Of a stretch of DNA of 40,101 nt, positions 1 through 6,990 are shown one piece after another. The first letter of the stretch is position 1; each line of letters opens with the position of its first letter. Made by a program: the position numbers and the translations under genes. Source of the stretch: a virus; the IMG/VR virus record IMGVR_UViG_3300016457_000312, positions 1-40,101 of that record. One strand, given 5' to 3'. Under the pieces are notes generated by a model. The model was not told where the DNA came from, did not search any database, and saw only the letters and a program-made list of their open reading frames with translations.

Positions 1-91
1 AGCTTGCCGTGTTGGCGTCTACGGTAACGATTGCCGACAACGAGAACACAAATGAAACCAACGCTGTTGTGTTTTTGCCCAACGGTGACCT
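1..91. repeat. Left copy of the 91-bp direct terminal repeat (contig overlap)
   Basis: These 91 bases are identical to 40011-40101. Joining the two copies keeps the tail fibre reading frame open across the junction. The simplest reading is an assembly overlap of one k-mer length from a circular or circularly permuted genome. It could instead be a true short terminal redundancy. The unique genome length is then 40,010 bp. Confidence 0.95.
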
Positions 92-1256
92 CAATGGTGG
101 CGATCTTGCACTGGAAAGTGACGGCGATTTTTGCTACAACCCGTCAACTGGCAGGATATCGGTTACAGGTGTGAATATCGGGATGCTGGACGCATTGGGT
201 GCGACTATCGGTATAGGGGATGACGACGAAACGATAATTATCAACTCAAGCGATTGGGATGTATCCGCAAGTGGTATAGTCTCGGGTTTGGGGGATGTAA
301 CCTCCGATGGGACCATCAACTGTGATTCGCTTAATGCAACCAAATACACCGATGGCTCTATTGACAAACCCGACTTGGCCGTTGACGTTGTTGACTCAAC
401 AAAGGTGGTTACCAACAGCCTGTCGATGTCGGCTGATATGCACGCCTTCACCTCGGCCAGCTTGCTTGGCAAGTTGAGTGACGAAACGGGATCAGGTTTA
501 GCGGTGTTCGGGACAAACCCAACATTTGCTGATTCGGGCCACTTTGCGGACGATCTTAGTGTTGGGGATGATCTCTACGTTGGCGGTGATATTGATATCA
601 CTGGTGTAATTACCGGTAGCGGCTCCTACACGGAAATCACCGACTCCCTTATTACCCCTACGGTACGGGCAAGTGCGAGAGTTATTGCTGACTCTATGAG
701 TGCAAATCATATTGTGGCTGACGTCCAAATGAGAGCAAATTGTGATTTACACACCGAGGGGAATCTTCATATCAACAAGGATTCGACCGCCGCCGATGCT
801 GTGGTCTACTTCGGTGACGATGATGAGGTGGCGAGCATCCATTTTGACGATGCAAATGACAGGTTTGAGTTGAGCAAAAAAATACATACTGCTGATACTT
901 TGTATTATGCCTTCAACTTGTTTGATCCTGATGCCCTTTACACTGGCGACCACGAAATACTGATCCCGAGAAAAGATCAAACGGAAGCGATTACCATTGT
1001 CAGCATAAAGGTAGAACTGGATGCCGACCCGACAACCGAATTAGAGTTCAGCTTGAAGTTTGCTGACGCTTTTATCGGCCTCGCCAATGCAACGGTGATT
1101 GACGATAGTGCAACGGTGGCTGGGGTAGCTACGATAACAGGCGATTTCGGAGACGCTACTGTTCCCGCCAACAAAGTTTTATATTGGTTATTTGATGCTG
1201 ATCCCGATGATGCAATTACTCAAGCTGGAGTCACAATAGGATATACGGTGGATTAA
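1..1256 (+). CDS. Tail fibre / tailspike, C-terminal part (continues from 36359-40101)
   Basis: This is the distal third of the gene that starts at 36359. The frame enters at base 3 and is open upstream across the circular junction, so a GTG at base 9 is not a real start. The part encodes about 418 residues of the 1635-residue whole and stops at TAA 1254-1256. It is rich in Gly, Asp, Ser and Thr with short beta-strand-like stretches such as DDLYVGGDIDITGV, typical of phage fibre shafts. The last 110 residues, from about LFDPDAL onward, look like a separate beta-rich terminal domain and could be the receptor-binding tip. No catalytic motif is visible here. It is followed after one base by the secreted repeat protein at 1258. 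The fibre role is inferred from composition, position and the N-terminal half. Confidence 0.8.
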   Translation, partial: LAVLASTVTIADNENTNETNAVVFLPNGDLNGGDLALESDGDFCYNPSTGRISVTGVNIGMLDALGATIGIGDDDETIIINSSDWDVSASGIVSGLGDVTSDGTINCDSLNATKYTDGSIDKPDLAVDVVDSTKVVTNSLSMSADMHAFTSASLLGKLSDETGSGLAVFGTNPTFADSGHFADDLSVGDDLYVGGDIDITGVITGSGSYTEITDSLITPTVRASARVIADSMSANHIVADVQMRANCDLHTEGNLHINKDSTAADAVVYFGDDDEVASIHFDDANDRFELSKKIHTADTLYYAFNLFDPDALYTGDHEILIPRKDQTEAITIVSIKVELDADPTTELEFSLKFADAFIGLANATVIDDSATVAGVATITGDFGDATVPANKVLYWLFDADPDDAITQAGVTIGYTVD

Positions 1257-1257
1257 G

Positions 1258-2274
1258 ATGATTAAAATACTTTGCATATTGTTGCTTTTAATTTTTCCAA
1301 ACAGTCTTTTTGCTTACGACATGGATTTGAATACGGGATTAGTAGCACCTGGAACTTGTACCAATGTAGATGATTTCACTAACCCTGATAATGCTAAGAT
1401 TTCGGATGACGCTTATGCTGACGGCTACAATGCTTTTGTTGGCAAGCCAACGCTGAGGTGTTCTAATTTTGGGTTTACTATCCCAACAGGTGCTACAATA
1501 GACTCTGTCCTTGTTTATGTCGAAGGTCATGGTGGTGATGGTGCTTCCTGCCAATTATTGGATGCTACGGGAGCTATTACGGGTGACAAGGTTGCATACA
1601 GTCTTCCAACCCACGATGATAGCGAGGTAACTGTACGGGGTACCACTAATGAATTGTGGAATGCTACGTGGACGGCAGCGGATATAAATGATTCGGATTT
1701 TGGTGTCCAACTAACGTGTCTTGGTGGTACTCATTTATATATTGATCTTGTTAGGATACAGATTTATTATTCAACATACCCCAGTGGTAACACGGGATTA
1801 GTAGCACCGGGAACTTGCACCAATGTAGCAGATTTCCCTAATCCAGATAATGCTAAAGTCTCAGATGACGTTTATACTAAAGGTTACGGTTTACTTATTC
1901 CGTCATTAGATTGCCAGAATTTTGGGTTCACGATACCGGCAGGTGCTACAATAGAGTTTGTTTTTGTTTATGTCGAAGGTTATGGTGGTACAAATGAATC
2001 TTGCAAATTATTGAATGCCAGTGGTGACGTAGTGGGCGAAACTGTTAGTTTCGAGGCAGGGGCCTCAGATAACGATACCGATGTCAGGGTGAGAGGTACC
2101 ACTAATGAATTGTGGAATGCTACGTGGACGGCAGCGGATATAAATGATTCAGATTTTGGTGTTAGGGTGGCCACTGGTGCATCCGACACCCTGTTTGTCG
2201 ATCTTGTCAGAATGCAAATTTATTATGATCCGCCCCATTCCGGTGGCCAAATCATTATGATAACGGGAGATTAA
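1258..2274 (+). CDS. Secreted two-repeat beta-sandwich-like protein
   Basis: The 338-residue protein begins with a clear Sec signal peptide: a Lys, a Leu/Ile-rich core and a probable cut after NSLFA. The rest consists of two tandem copies of a domain of about 150 residues, roughly residues 26-175 and 179-330. Each starts with TGLVAPGTCTNV, contains GFTIP(T/A)GATI, carries the shared block RGTTNELWNATWTAADINDS, and ends in VDLVR(I/M)QIYY. The terminal LVR-QIYY strand and the IP-GATI turn resemble beta-sandwich modules common in secreted and adhesive proteins. I do not recognise a named family. The gene follows the tail fibre by one base and is followed by the protease gene at 2276 after one base, so the genes are probably co-translated. 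A virion surface adhesin or a secreted host-surface-binding protein is possible; the function is unknown. Confidence 0.75.
   Translation: MIKILCILLLLIFPNSLFAYDMDLNTGLVAPGTCTNVDDFTNPDNAKISDDAYADGYNAFVGKPTLRCSNFGFTIPTGATIDSVLVYVEGHGGDGASCQLLDATGAITGDKVAYSLPTHDDSEVTVRGTTNELWNATWTAADINDSDFGVQLTCLGGTHLYIDLVRIQIYYSTYPSGNTGLVAPGTCTNVADFPNPDNAKVSDDVYTKGYGLLIPSLDCQNFGFTIPAGATIEFVFVYVEGYGGTNESCKLLNASGDVVGETVSFEAGASDNDTDVRVRGTTNELWNATWTAADINDSDFGVRVATGASDTLFVDLVRMQIYYDPPHSGGQIIMITGD
1333..2235 (+). repeat. Tandem intragenic duplication, about 459-bp unit
   Basis: The segment starting at 1333 (ACGGGATTAGTAGCACC) recurs at 1792 with few changes. A second block starting GGTACCACTAATGAATTG at 1639 recurs at 2095 and stays nearly identical for over 60 bases. 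The middle of each unit has diverged more. This indicates a duplication of a whole domain, with the conserved blocks kept by selection or gene conversion. Confidence 0.85.
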
Positions 2275-2275
2275 T

Positions 2276-3187
2276 GTGAAACAATTGATTTTATTATCAT
2301 TGTTGTTTACCACCCCTTCTTTAGCAATAGCTCAGGACGGACATAGGCCCGACAGCTGTAAATATGAATATGAACTGCGTTCAGACTACGAGGCCGACAG
2401 TCTAAGCGATGTCGTTATGGACACAATTTATGTGTTTGTCCATTCCTGTTTGAACGATGACAGCAGTGATGTTAACGGCCATTCCCTAAACGATTCGGCG
2501 ATTCAATTAACTTTTGATTCTATTAATGTTCATTTGCATGATGTTTATTTGCACATGAAGCACACTGTGATTATTCGTCGCAACACGGCTCTGTCTGAGT
2601 ATTTGGGGATACACGATGATGTTAATTACTATAAAACAACTGGGCGTATGATTGCCCTTTCCCCTGATTCCGTGTTTCAATTTTTGATTGGAGGGACGAC
2701 GGCTTCGACGCCGTTCCCCACAGACCCTGACACGAACGCACCATGGCAATACTACTTTGATTCTTTCGGGGGTAACTACAACACAAACATCCACGAATTT
2801 GGCCACGTTATGGATTTTAGGCACGTGAGTTGGGGTATAGTTAATGAACCCGCTTGTGCTGGATATTGGCGTGATTGCGATCACGAGCTACGTGAAGACC
2901 CGCACTGGTGGCAATCCCCAGATAGTCTGTCAAACTATAGGGGGGATATGTTGTCGTCGACTCCGGCGTGTCCTGGTTACAAGACCTCCGATAGGAGCCT
3001 TTGCGTTGCAACGGATACTATGTGTACGGATAGTGCTTTTCATGGTACAACATTGACTAATTATATGGTTGCCAGCCCCATTACGTCTGGGACGAATTTG
3101 GAGTTTACTCATCAACAATTAGCACAAATCAGGTGTAAGTTTTCCAACAATGTTTTGCTCTATAGGTTCGTAAGATGGTTCGAATAA
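2276..3187 (+). CDS. Secreted metzincin-like metalloprotease (M43 pappalysin-like)
   Basis: The 303-residue protein starts at GTG with a signal peptide (MKQLILLSLLF..., probable cut after SLAIA). It contains HEFGHVMDFRH at residues 173-183, giving the three histidines and catalytic Glu174 of the metzincin pattern HExxHxxGxxH, with Asp180 in place of the usual Gly. About 80 residues later NYM (262-264) fits the metzincin Met-turn, followed by EFTHQQLAQIR, which matches the FT-x-x-Q-x-x-x-(M/I)R ending of family M43. Cysteines between the two motifs also suit M43. The enzyme would be exported and cut proteins outside the cytoplasm, perhaps host surface proteins or a virion component. The last 13 bases overlap the next gene. 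The Gly-to-Asp change could mean altered or lost activity. Family assignment is by motif only. Confidence 0.65.
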   Translation: MKQLILLSLLFTTPSLAIAQDGHRPDSCKYEYELRSDYEADSLSDVVMDTIYVFVHSCLNDDSSDVNGHSLNDSAIQLTFDSINVHLHDVYLHMKHTVIIRRNTALSEYLGIHDDVNYYKTTGRMIALSPDSVFQFLIGGTTASTPFPTDPDTNAPWQYYFDSFGGNYNTNIHEFGHVMDFRHVSWGIVNEPACAGYWRDCDHELREDPHWWQSPDSLSNYRGDMLSSTPACPGYKTSDRSLCVATDTMCTDSAFHGTTLTNYMVASPITSGTNLEFTHQQLAQIRCKFSNNVLLYRFVRWFE

Positions 3188-3966
3188 TTGTTGTGGTAGT
3201 TGTTCTATGCCTGACGGCTCTATCTGTCTGTGGCGATGAAGTCAATCTGCAGAGGGGGGTAAGTATTTATGGATCAACCGAGGGTGCATGGTTAGTTGAG
3301 GGAATTAGTGATTGGGGGTTTGGCAAGGCTGGCATCTATGGGGTCAATAATGCCGACACAGTAAAGCGTGAGACCTTCATACTACGGTGGGATAGTTTGT
3401 CTAATGCTATTCCTGGTGGCGTGGTAATAACCCACGCCGAGTTGAAGTTGAAAACCTTTATGCCCAGTACCGGACATCCATTATTGGCGTGGAGTAGTTG
3501 TGAATCTCTTTTTGTAGCACCAATAGAACAGGATTGGCTTTTTGCAGATTCATCCGCTTGGCATGGAAACGATGGTGGCCCAACCTGGACAGGCAGGGAT
3601 ACTGCGTGGAACATTGTAGGCGAAGAATACTCCTTCAAGGGAGGGAAGCAATGGACCACGCCCGGAGTTTATCCATTGTCGGCTGACAGCAATGTTGGGG
3701 CCACTGAGATAGGGAGTGAGTCAAATAAGTGGTATACGATTACGCTTGATCCTGATGTTGTACAGAGATACATTGATGGAGACAATTATGGATTGGTTTG
3801 TTATATGGGGCAAACGGAGGATGCGTGGGAGGACGGGGACGCCCATCGGCGATGTTTTTATAGTCCCTATCACGACACTGTGGCTTGGCGACCAATTTTG
3901 ATATTAGAGTATTATATGCCTGGTGCAATGAAGGGTGTTACAATTTCGGGGGCTACAAAACAATGA
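3175..3966 (+). CDS. Secreted DNRLRE/CBM96-like beta-sandwich protein
   Basis: The 263-residue protein has a very hydrophobic N-terminus (MVRIIVVVVVLCLTALSVC); the Cys could suggest a lipoprotein, but LSVC is a poor lipobox, so cleavage type is uncertain. The mature part follows the pattern of DNRLRE-type domains: ILRWDSL with IPGGVVITHAELKLKTF (residues about 70-98), a Trp-rich middle with SSAWHGNDGGPTW, then WYTITLDPDVVQRYIDGDNYGLVCY and a final RPILILEYY strand. Such domains occur in secreted surface proteins and include carbohydrate-binding modules. Here it may bind host surface glycans. The gene overlaps the protease upstream by 13 bases and the next begins 7 bases downstream. The fold assignment is a pattern match and the ligand is unknown. 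Confidence 0.6.
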   Translation: MVRIIVVVVVLCLTALSVCGDEVNLQRGVSIYGSTEGAWLVEGISDWGFGKAGIYGVNNADTVKRETFILRWDSLSNAIPGGVVITHAELKLKTFMPSTGHPLLAWSSCESLFVAPIEQDWLFADSSAWHGNDGGPTWTGRDTAWNIVGEEYSFKGGKQWTTPGVYPLSADSNVGATEIGSESNKWYTITLDPDVVQRYIDGDNYGLVCYMGQTEDAWEDGDAHRRCFYSPYHDTVAWRPILILEYYMPGAMKGVTISGATKQ

Positions 3967-3973
3967 GGATATT

Positions 3974-4675
3974 ATGAAACTACACGAGAAAATACTAATT
4001 GTGCTGGCTGTGATTGTTGCGGTGTTCTGCATAGTTGCACCCAAGCTGTTTGCCGGTGATGCTGGGTGGGGGCAATCGTGGGATAAGGTCTATTGGCCCA
4101 TAAGCTACTGGAACCAGGGTGCGGAGTGTGATAGTGGAAAAGCGTACCTTGGGTATCCAAGCTCCTCGAATTATTACGATACAGTCGATCTGGCTCCCTA
4201 CACTTACGATAGCACGATTCTCTACTATGATAGTCTGTATTTGGACTCGACGGGCGTTCATAGGACTATGATTGTTTTCTACGAGCGGGGGGTCGCTACG
4301 CCGGATACGGTATATGGGGCATGGAATAATGCCGTTGCGTGGGATCGTCCCGCTCCACCGGCAAACGGGACGGCAAATATCTGTCGAGTCTTTGGTTATT
4401 TAGTCGACCTTGGGGCTGAATGGGTGGAACACGCAACGGTCGAAGCAACGTTGGGTAAGAAGGGGATTATTGACACTTGTGCAAATACGTTGGTTTTTGA
4501 TCGAACGGTAGCTGGTCCCACAAGCGGAGTGGGGGGGTATTTCTACATTGACCTGATCTATTCCAGTTGTATTGGCGGTGAGAAGTATAAGCTCACGGTT
4601 TCTAAGTACGGCGTTGGCGAGGAGAGTGTGAATATCGAAGTACCTGACCAAGATACATTGAGGGTGACGTGGTGA
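3974..4675 (+). CDS. Secreted protein of unknown function, beta-rich
   Basis: I choose the ATG at 3974, preceded by GAGGAT, over an upstream in-frame start inside the previous gene, because it directly begins a signal peptide (MKLHEKILIVLAVIVAVF, probable cut after PKLFA). The protein is 233 residues. The mature part is rich in Asp, Tyr and Thr, with segments such as YYDTVDLAPYTYDSTILYY. The last 100 residues (VFGYLVDLGAEWVEHATVEATL through KYKLTVSKYG) resemble a carboxypeptidase-regulatory or other Ig-like beta-sandwich. No enzyme motif is visible. The stop overlaps the start of the endolysin gene by one base (TGATG), so it sits at the end of the secreted cassette and just before lysis. It could be a virion appendage or a secreted factor. 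Confidence 0.65.
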   Translation: MKLHEKILIVLAVIVAVFCIVAPKLFAGDAGWGQSWDKVYWPISYWNQGAECDSGKAYLGYPSSSNYYDTVDLAPYTYDSTILYYDSLYLDSTGVHRTMIVFYERGVATPDTVYGAWNNAVAWDRPAPPANGTANICRVFGYLVDLGAEWVEHATVEATLGKKGIIDTCANTLVFDRTVAGPTSGVGGYFYIDLIYSSCIGGEKYKLTVSKYGVGEESVNIEVPDQDTLRVTW

Positions 4676-5100
4676 TGGACAAGCAGAACGCAAAATACTG
4701 GTTTTTACAAACAGCCTTATCATTCCAGAACACTCTTTATCGTTGGGGCGGTGACGATCCGAGCGGTCTGGACTGTTCCGGCCTTGTTGTCGAATGTCTG
4801 AAGTCTGTTGGTCTTATGAGAAATAAAGCCGATGCTACGGCTAACCAATTATTTCTACAACATAAAGCCAATGAGGTAACAAAACCCACCGAGGGTTGTT
4901 TAGCCTTTTGGTTCGACGGTGCGACCGATCTTGTTACCCATGTCGCTGTTTGTCTCGATGAGGATGTTTGTCTTACAGCTGGTGGCGGTGGATCGCATAT
5001 TTACACAAGGGAGGATGCAATCAGACAAAATGCCTTTGTGAAGATTCGCCCGATAGATCACCGACGATCAAAACCGAAGTATATAGACTTGTTTCAATAA
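4675..5100 (+). CDS. NlpC/P60-type cell-wall peptidase (endolysin)
   Basis: The 141-residue protein starts at ATG 4675, overlapping the previous stop. It has the NlpC/P60 signature: YRWGGDDPSGLDCSGLV at residues 22-38 with the catalytic Cys34 in DCSG, and THVAVCL with the catalytic His89. This family cuts peptide links in murein, usually D-gamma-Glu to diaminopimelate. The protein is close to the size of a single catalytic domain, with no signal peptide and no separate cell-wall-binding domain, which fits a holin-released endolysin of a Gram-negative phage. A tail-associated hydrolase is the alternative, but the next gene looks like a holin, so lysis is the better reading. The gene is followed after 20 bases by the holin candidate. 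Confidence 0.85.
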   Translation: MDKQNAKYWFLQTALSFQNTLYRWGGDDPSGLDCSGLVVECLKSVGLMRNKADATANQLFLQHKANEVTKPTEGCLAFWFDGATDLVTHVAVCLDEDVCLTAGGGGSHIYTREDAIRQNAFVKIRPIDHRRSKPKYIDLFQ

Positions 5101-5120
5101 GGTGAAAGAGAAATATATAT

Positions 5121-5414
5121 ATGAACATTTTTCACAAAATAGCGGGGGCCGTTATCGGTCCCATTATCCGAAAGGAGATAATGAAAGTGATAAAAGAATT
5201 TATTCAACCCATTCTGGACCTGATTAAAACCCTGGTTCAACCAGAAAAGGGGACCAAGTTCCTGATTACTCTGGCTGTTGTCGGTAGTGTGGCCTATCTC
5301 CACAAAGCCGGTATAGCCACAACCTCAAGCGATCTCGGACTGGTAGCACTTGCCATTGCCTACTACGGCTTTGACACTTTTCACAAACTCAAAAAAGACG
5401 GCGGTGGAAAATGA
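5121..5414 (+). CDS. Holin candidate with possible dual start
   Basis: The 97-residue protein has two hydrophobic segments, about 46-60 (FLITLAVVGSVAYL) and 70-86 (SDLGLVALAIAYYGF), and a short lysine-rich C-terminus (HKLKKDGGGK). Size, two membrane segments, charged tail and position between endolysin and the next lysis-region gene fit a small holin. A second in-frame ATG at 5181 is preceded by AAAGGAGATA, a better ribosome binding site than that of the first ATG although close to the codon. It would give a 77-residue form lacking the semi-hydrophobic first 20 residues. Dual starts that make holin and antiholin are known in other phages. The stop overlaps the next start (ATGA). Confidence 0.6.
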   Translation: MNIFHKIAGAVIGPIIRKEIMKVIKEFIQPILDLIKTLVQPEKGTKFLITLAVVGSVAYLHKAGIATTSSDLGLVALAIAYYGFDTFHKLKKDGGGK

Positions 5415-5866
5415 AGGCAATATCTATTCTTTTGGTTCTGTTGCTGGCGACCGGAGTGACGGCTCAAGATGAGCAGGTGAACACGGCGGCCTTTGCTGGT
5501 GGCCAATATGACAACGATGAAGGCTGGTCGGTTACTTATGGCAGTGGTTATCGGCTTTCCGGCCCGCTGTGGACTATTACCCGCCTGACAGCAGGATCGT
5601 TTAGTGCCGTAGAAGTTGATATCGCGGCTGTGACGGGGCTTGGCGATTTCATGTTAGGCGTTGTCGGCGGCCCCAATGTGGACTGGTCCGGCGGGGAAGA
5701 TGTCGTGACCTACCTTGTCGGTGGTGTTGGCGGAATCGCCGGATGGGAGCACGTCCCCTCCGGTCTCAGTATAGTCTTTGGAGCTAAGTACAAGTTCTCC
5801 TTTGAGGGGGATAATTACTACAAAGACGGCTGGCAGACAGGTCTTTGGCTGGCCAAGGGGCTGTAA
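5411..5866 (+). CDS. Small exported beta-barrel-like protein (outer membrane?)
   Basis: The 151-residue protein has a signal peptide (MKAISILLVLLLATGVTA then QDEQ). The mature part alternates polar and hydrophobic residues with many Gly, Tyr and Trp, in strand-like pieces: GWSVTYGSGYRL, LWTITRLTAGSF, AVEVDIAAVTGL, FMLGVVGGPNVDW, VTYLVGGVGGIAGWEHV, LSIVFGAKYKFSF and GWQTGLWLA. This is the texture of a small outer-membrane beta-barrel. It starts inside the holin stop (ATGA) and is the last gene of the late arm. Roles to consider are outer-membrane disruption at lysis in place of spanins, which I do not see in the window, or a superinfection-blocking surface protein. No lipobox is present. The function is an inference from position. 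Confidence 0.6.
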   Translation: MKAISILLVLLLATGVTAQDEQVNTAAFAGGQYDNDEGWSVTYGSGYRLSGPLWTITRLTAGSFSAVEVDIAAVTGLGDFMLGVVGGPNVDWSGGEDVVTYLVGGVGGIAGWEHVPSGLSIVFGAKYKFSFEGDNYYKDGWQTGLWLAKGL

Positions 5867-5879
5867 TATCACATATACG

Positions 5880-5919
5880 GAGAATATGGGTTAGACCACA
5901 ACGGGGGATGCCCATTCTC
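5880..5919 (+). other. Hairpin after the last late gene
   Basis: GAGAAT at 5880 pairs with ATTCTC at 5914-5919, and the adjoining GGG and CCC add to the stem after a small bulge. The loop is C/A/G-rich. It lies 13 bases beyond the stop of the beta-barrel gene and ahead of the stronger terminator hairpin. It may protect the 3' end of the late transcript. There is no T run of its own. Confidence 0.4.
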
Positions 5920-5980
5920 GGCCGCCTCGCTATCACTGTGAGCCATTTAGCCTCGTAGTGGTATATCGGGGCGGCCTTTT
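5920..5980 (+). terminator. Terminator of the late arm in the convergent gap
   Basis: GGCCGCCTCG at 5920-5929 pairs with CGGGGCGGCC at 5967-5976 (one G-T pair), immediately followed by TTTT at 5977-5980. The stem can be extended inward by TATCACT with AGTGGTA. It lies between the last rightward gene (ending 5866) and the last leftward gene (ending 6022), so it is where the two arms meet. The T run favours stopping rightward transcription. Confidence 0.65.
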
Positions 5981-6021
5981 CGTAAGTGTCCCTTAGAAGC
6001 CAACTCTCATTGAATTGCTAT

Positions 6022-6231
6022 TTACCTGTGTTTATATGTCCTGCGATGGTCGACACAGTTTTTCGCCCTCGGTATCTCGCTCAGATATGCGCACCTGGTA
6101 CGCCAAACCTTGAGACAGGCGAGACATTGGATCAGGCTATCTTTGCGCCGAATCTCTAAAACTCGCCAAGGCCTGTCCCCGGCCGATAACTTCGAGGCCG
6201 CGCAACCGCAACCCTGTCTACGTCCAACCAT
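6022..6231 (-). CDS. Small Cys-rich, probably zinc-binding protein
   Basis: From ATG 6231 the product is 69 residues; a GTG at 6252, directly after the upstream stop, would add seven. I prefer the ATG because AAGGGAAGAG precedes it at a usable distance. The protein has CGC near the start, then IQCLACLKVWRTRCAYLSEIP with C-x2-C and further Cys, a pattern like the short zinc-ribbon proteins frequent in phages. It is basic and could bind nucleic acid. It is the last gene of the early arm and ends about 40 bases from the terminator region. No named family is recognised. Confidence 0.55.
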   Translation of the reverse strand: MVGRRQGCGCAASKLSAGDRPWRVLEIRRKDSLIQCLACLKVWRTRCAYLSEIPRAKNCVDHRRTYKHR

Positions 6232-6252
6232 GATACTCTTCCCTTTCCGCAC

Positions 6253-6435
6253 TCATCTCAGGTGTCTGCAATAAAATAGTTTCGAAATTCGCTCATTGAG
6301 CTTATCTAATCTCATTTTTAGTTCTTTGGCCTGCTTTCTATCGAGCGGGTGGTTGCTGTCCTTGACATTCTCGAACCACTTCCGCGTTGCGTCTCTACGC
6401 TTACGGGCTTCCTTCAATTCGTCATTTATGTTCAT
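6253..6435 (-). CDS. Short charged helical protein
   Basis: The 60-residue protein is almost wholly Lys/Arg/Glu/Asp-rich (KEARKRRDATRKWFENV, AKELKMRLDKLNERISKLF) with heptad-like Leu spacing, so it is likely an alpha-helical coiled coil. The start at 6435 has a purine-rich site (GGAAAGGG) upstream. It ends directly before the next gene. No family is recognised; a small regulatory or DNA-binding role would be a guess. Confidence 0.55.
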   Translation of the reverse strand: MNINDELKEARKRRDATRKWFENVKDSNHPLDRKQAKELKMRLDKLNERISKLFYCRHLR

Positions 6436-6453
6436 CGGTCATCACCCTTTCCT

Positions 6454-6660
6454 TTATTTGCCCTTGTAGCAAAACCAGCATCGAGGCGCAAACGGCGGTC
6501 TACGGTTGAGTAATTCTAATCGGGGCGAATCGGAGCATTGCACAAACTCCCGCCCGCATACCGTTGTGTATACTACGTCTTGCAAACGTGGGCTTTGCCA
6601 CACCGACTTGATCCGGTGGAGCATTCCCGACTTTGTGCGCAAATGTTTAGAGTCTGTCAT
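6454..6660 (-). CDS. Small phage protein with Cys pairs
   Basis: The 68-residue protein starts MTDSKHLRTK and contains VVYTTVCGREF in the middle and a C-terminal CWFC motif (APRCWFCYKGK). The two Cys clusters suggest one zinc site. An AGAGG site lies four bases before the ATG. The first 16 bases of the coding sequence nearly match those of the next gene upstream (6981), both giving MTD-(S/P)-K. The function is unknown. Confidence 0.55.
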   Translation of the reverse strand: MTDSKHLRTKSGMLHRIKSVWQSPRLQDVVYTTVCGREFVQCSDSPRLELLNRRPPFAPRCWFCYKGK

Positions 6661-6681
6661 TCTGCCTCTTCTTTCTTCAAC

Positions 6682-6981
6682 TCAGATTCTATGCCGTCCA
6701 AAAAACAAATGGAGTGGATCAAGGGCCATTGGGCTTTGCGGAACAGTCCCGTCACTAAGCACGTCAACCGCCTTAATCAGCAAAAGCCCGAAGTGGGTTG
6801 CGAGAGCCGTCCCCCTCAAGGCTTGGGTTTGCTCATCGTCTTTTTGCGCTGGCCGTGTCCTGATTAGATAGCAGAAGTCCGCAAGCGAATGACTTAATGC
6901 GTGGGCTTCCTCTTTCGAGAACCTGACCGTTACAGATTGATCGCTTTTGTTGATATGGGTTTGCCATTTAGGGTCTGTCAT
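6682..6981 (-). CDS. Hypothetical early protein
   Basis: The 99-residue protein starts MTDPKWQTHINK, with AAGGAC upstream of the ATG. The segment SVTVRFSKEEAHALSHSLADFCYLI looks like a strand followed by a helix, as in small phage regulatory proteins, and the rest is mostly helical (THFGLLLIKAVDVL). No Cys pair, membrane segment or signal peptide is visible. It lies 9 bases downstream of the nucleotidyltransferase gene in the same operon. I do not recognise the family. Confidence 0.55.
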   Translation of the reverse strand: MTDPKWQTHINKSDQSVTVRFSKEEAHALSHSLADFCYLIRTRPAQKDDEQTQALRGTALATHFGLLLIKAVDVLSDGTVPQSPMALDPLHLFFGRHRI

Positions 6982-6990
6982 TTTTTGTCC

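Noticed and set aside
1-91. Attachment sites or long terminal repeats of an integrated element
   Set aside because: No integrase is present and the repeat equals a likely assembly k-mer overlap inside a coding frame.
9-1256. Independent gene starting at GTG 9
   Set aside because: The frame continues upstream through the circular junction to ATG 36359; the GTG has no ribosome site and lies in the fibre.
3175-3232. Lipoprotein signal on the DNRLRE-like protein
   Set aside because: The only candidate lipobox reads LSVC, with Val where a small residue is needed, so an ordinary signal peptide or anchor is as likely.
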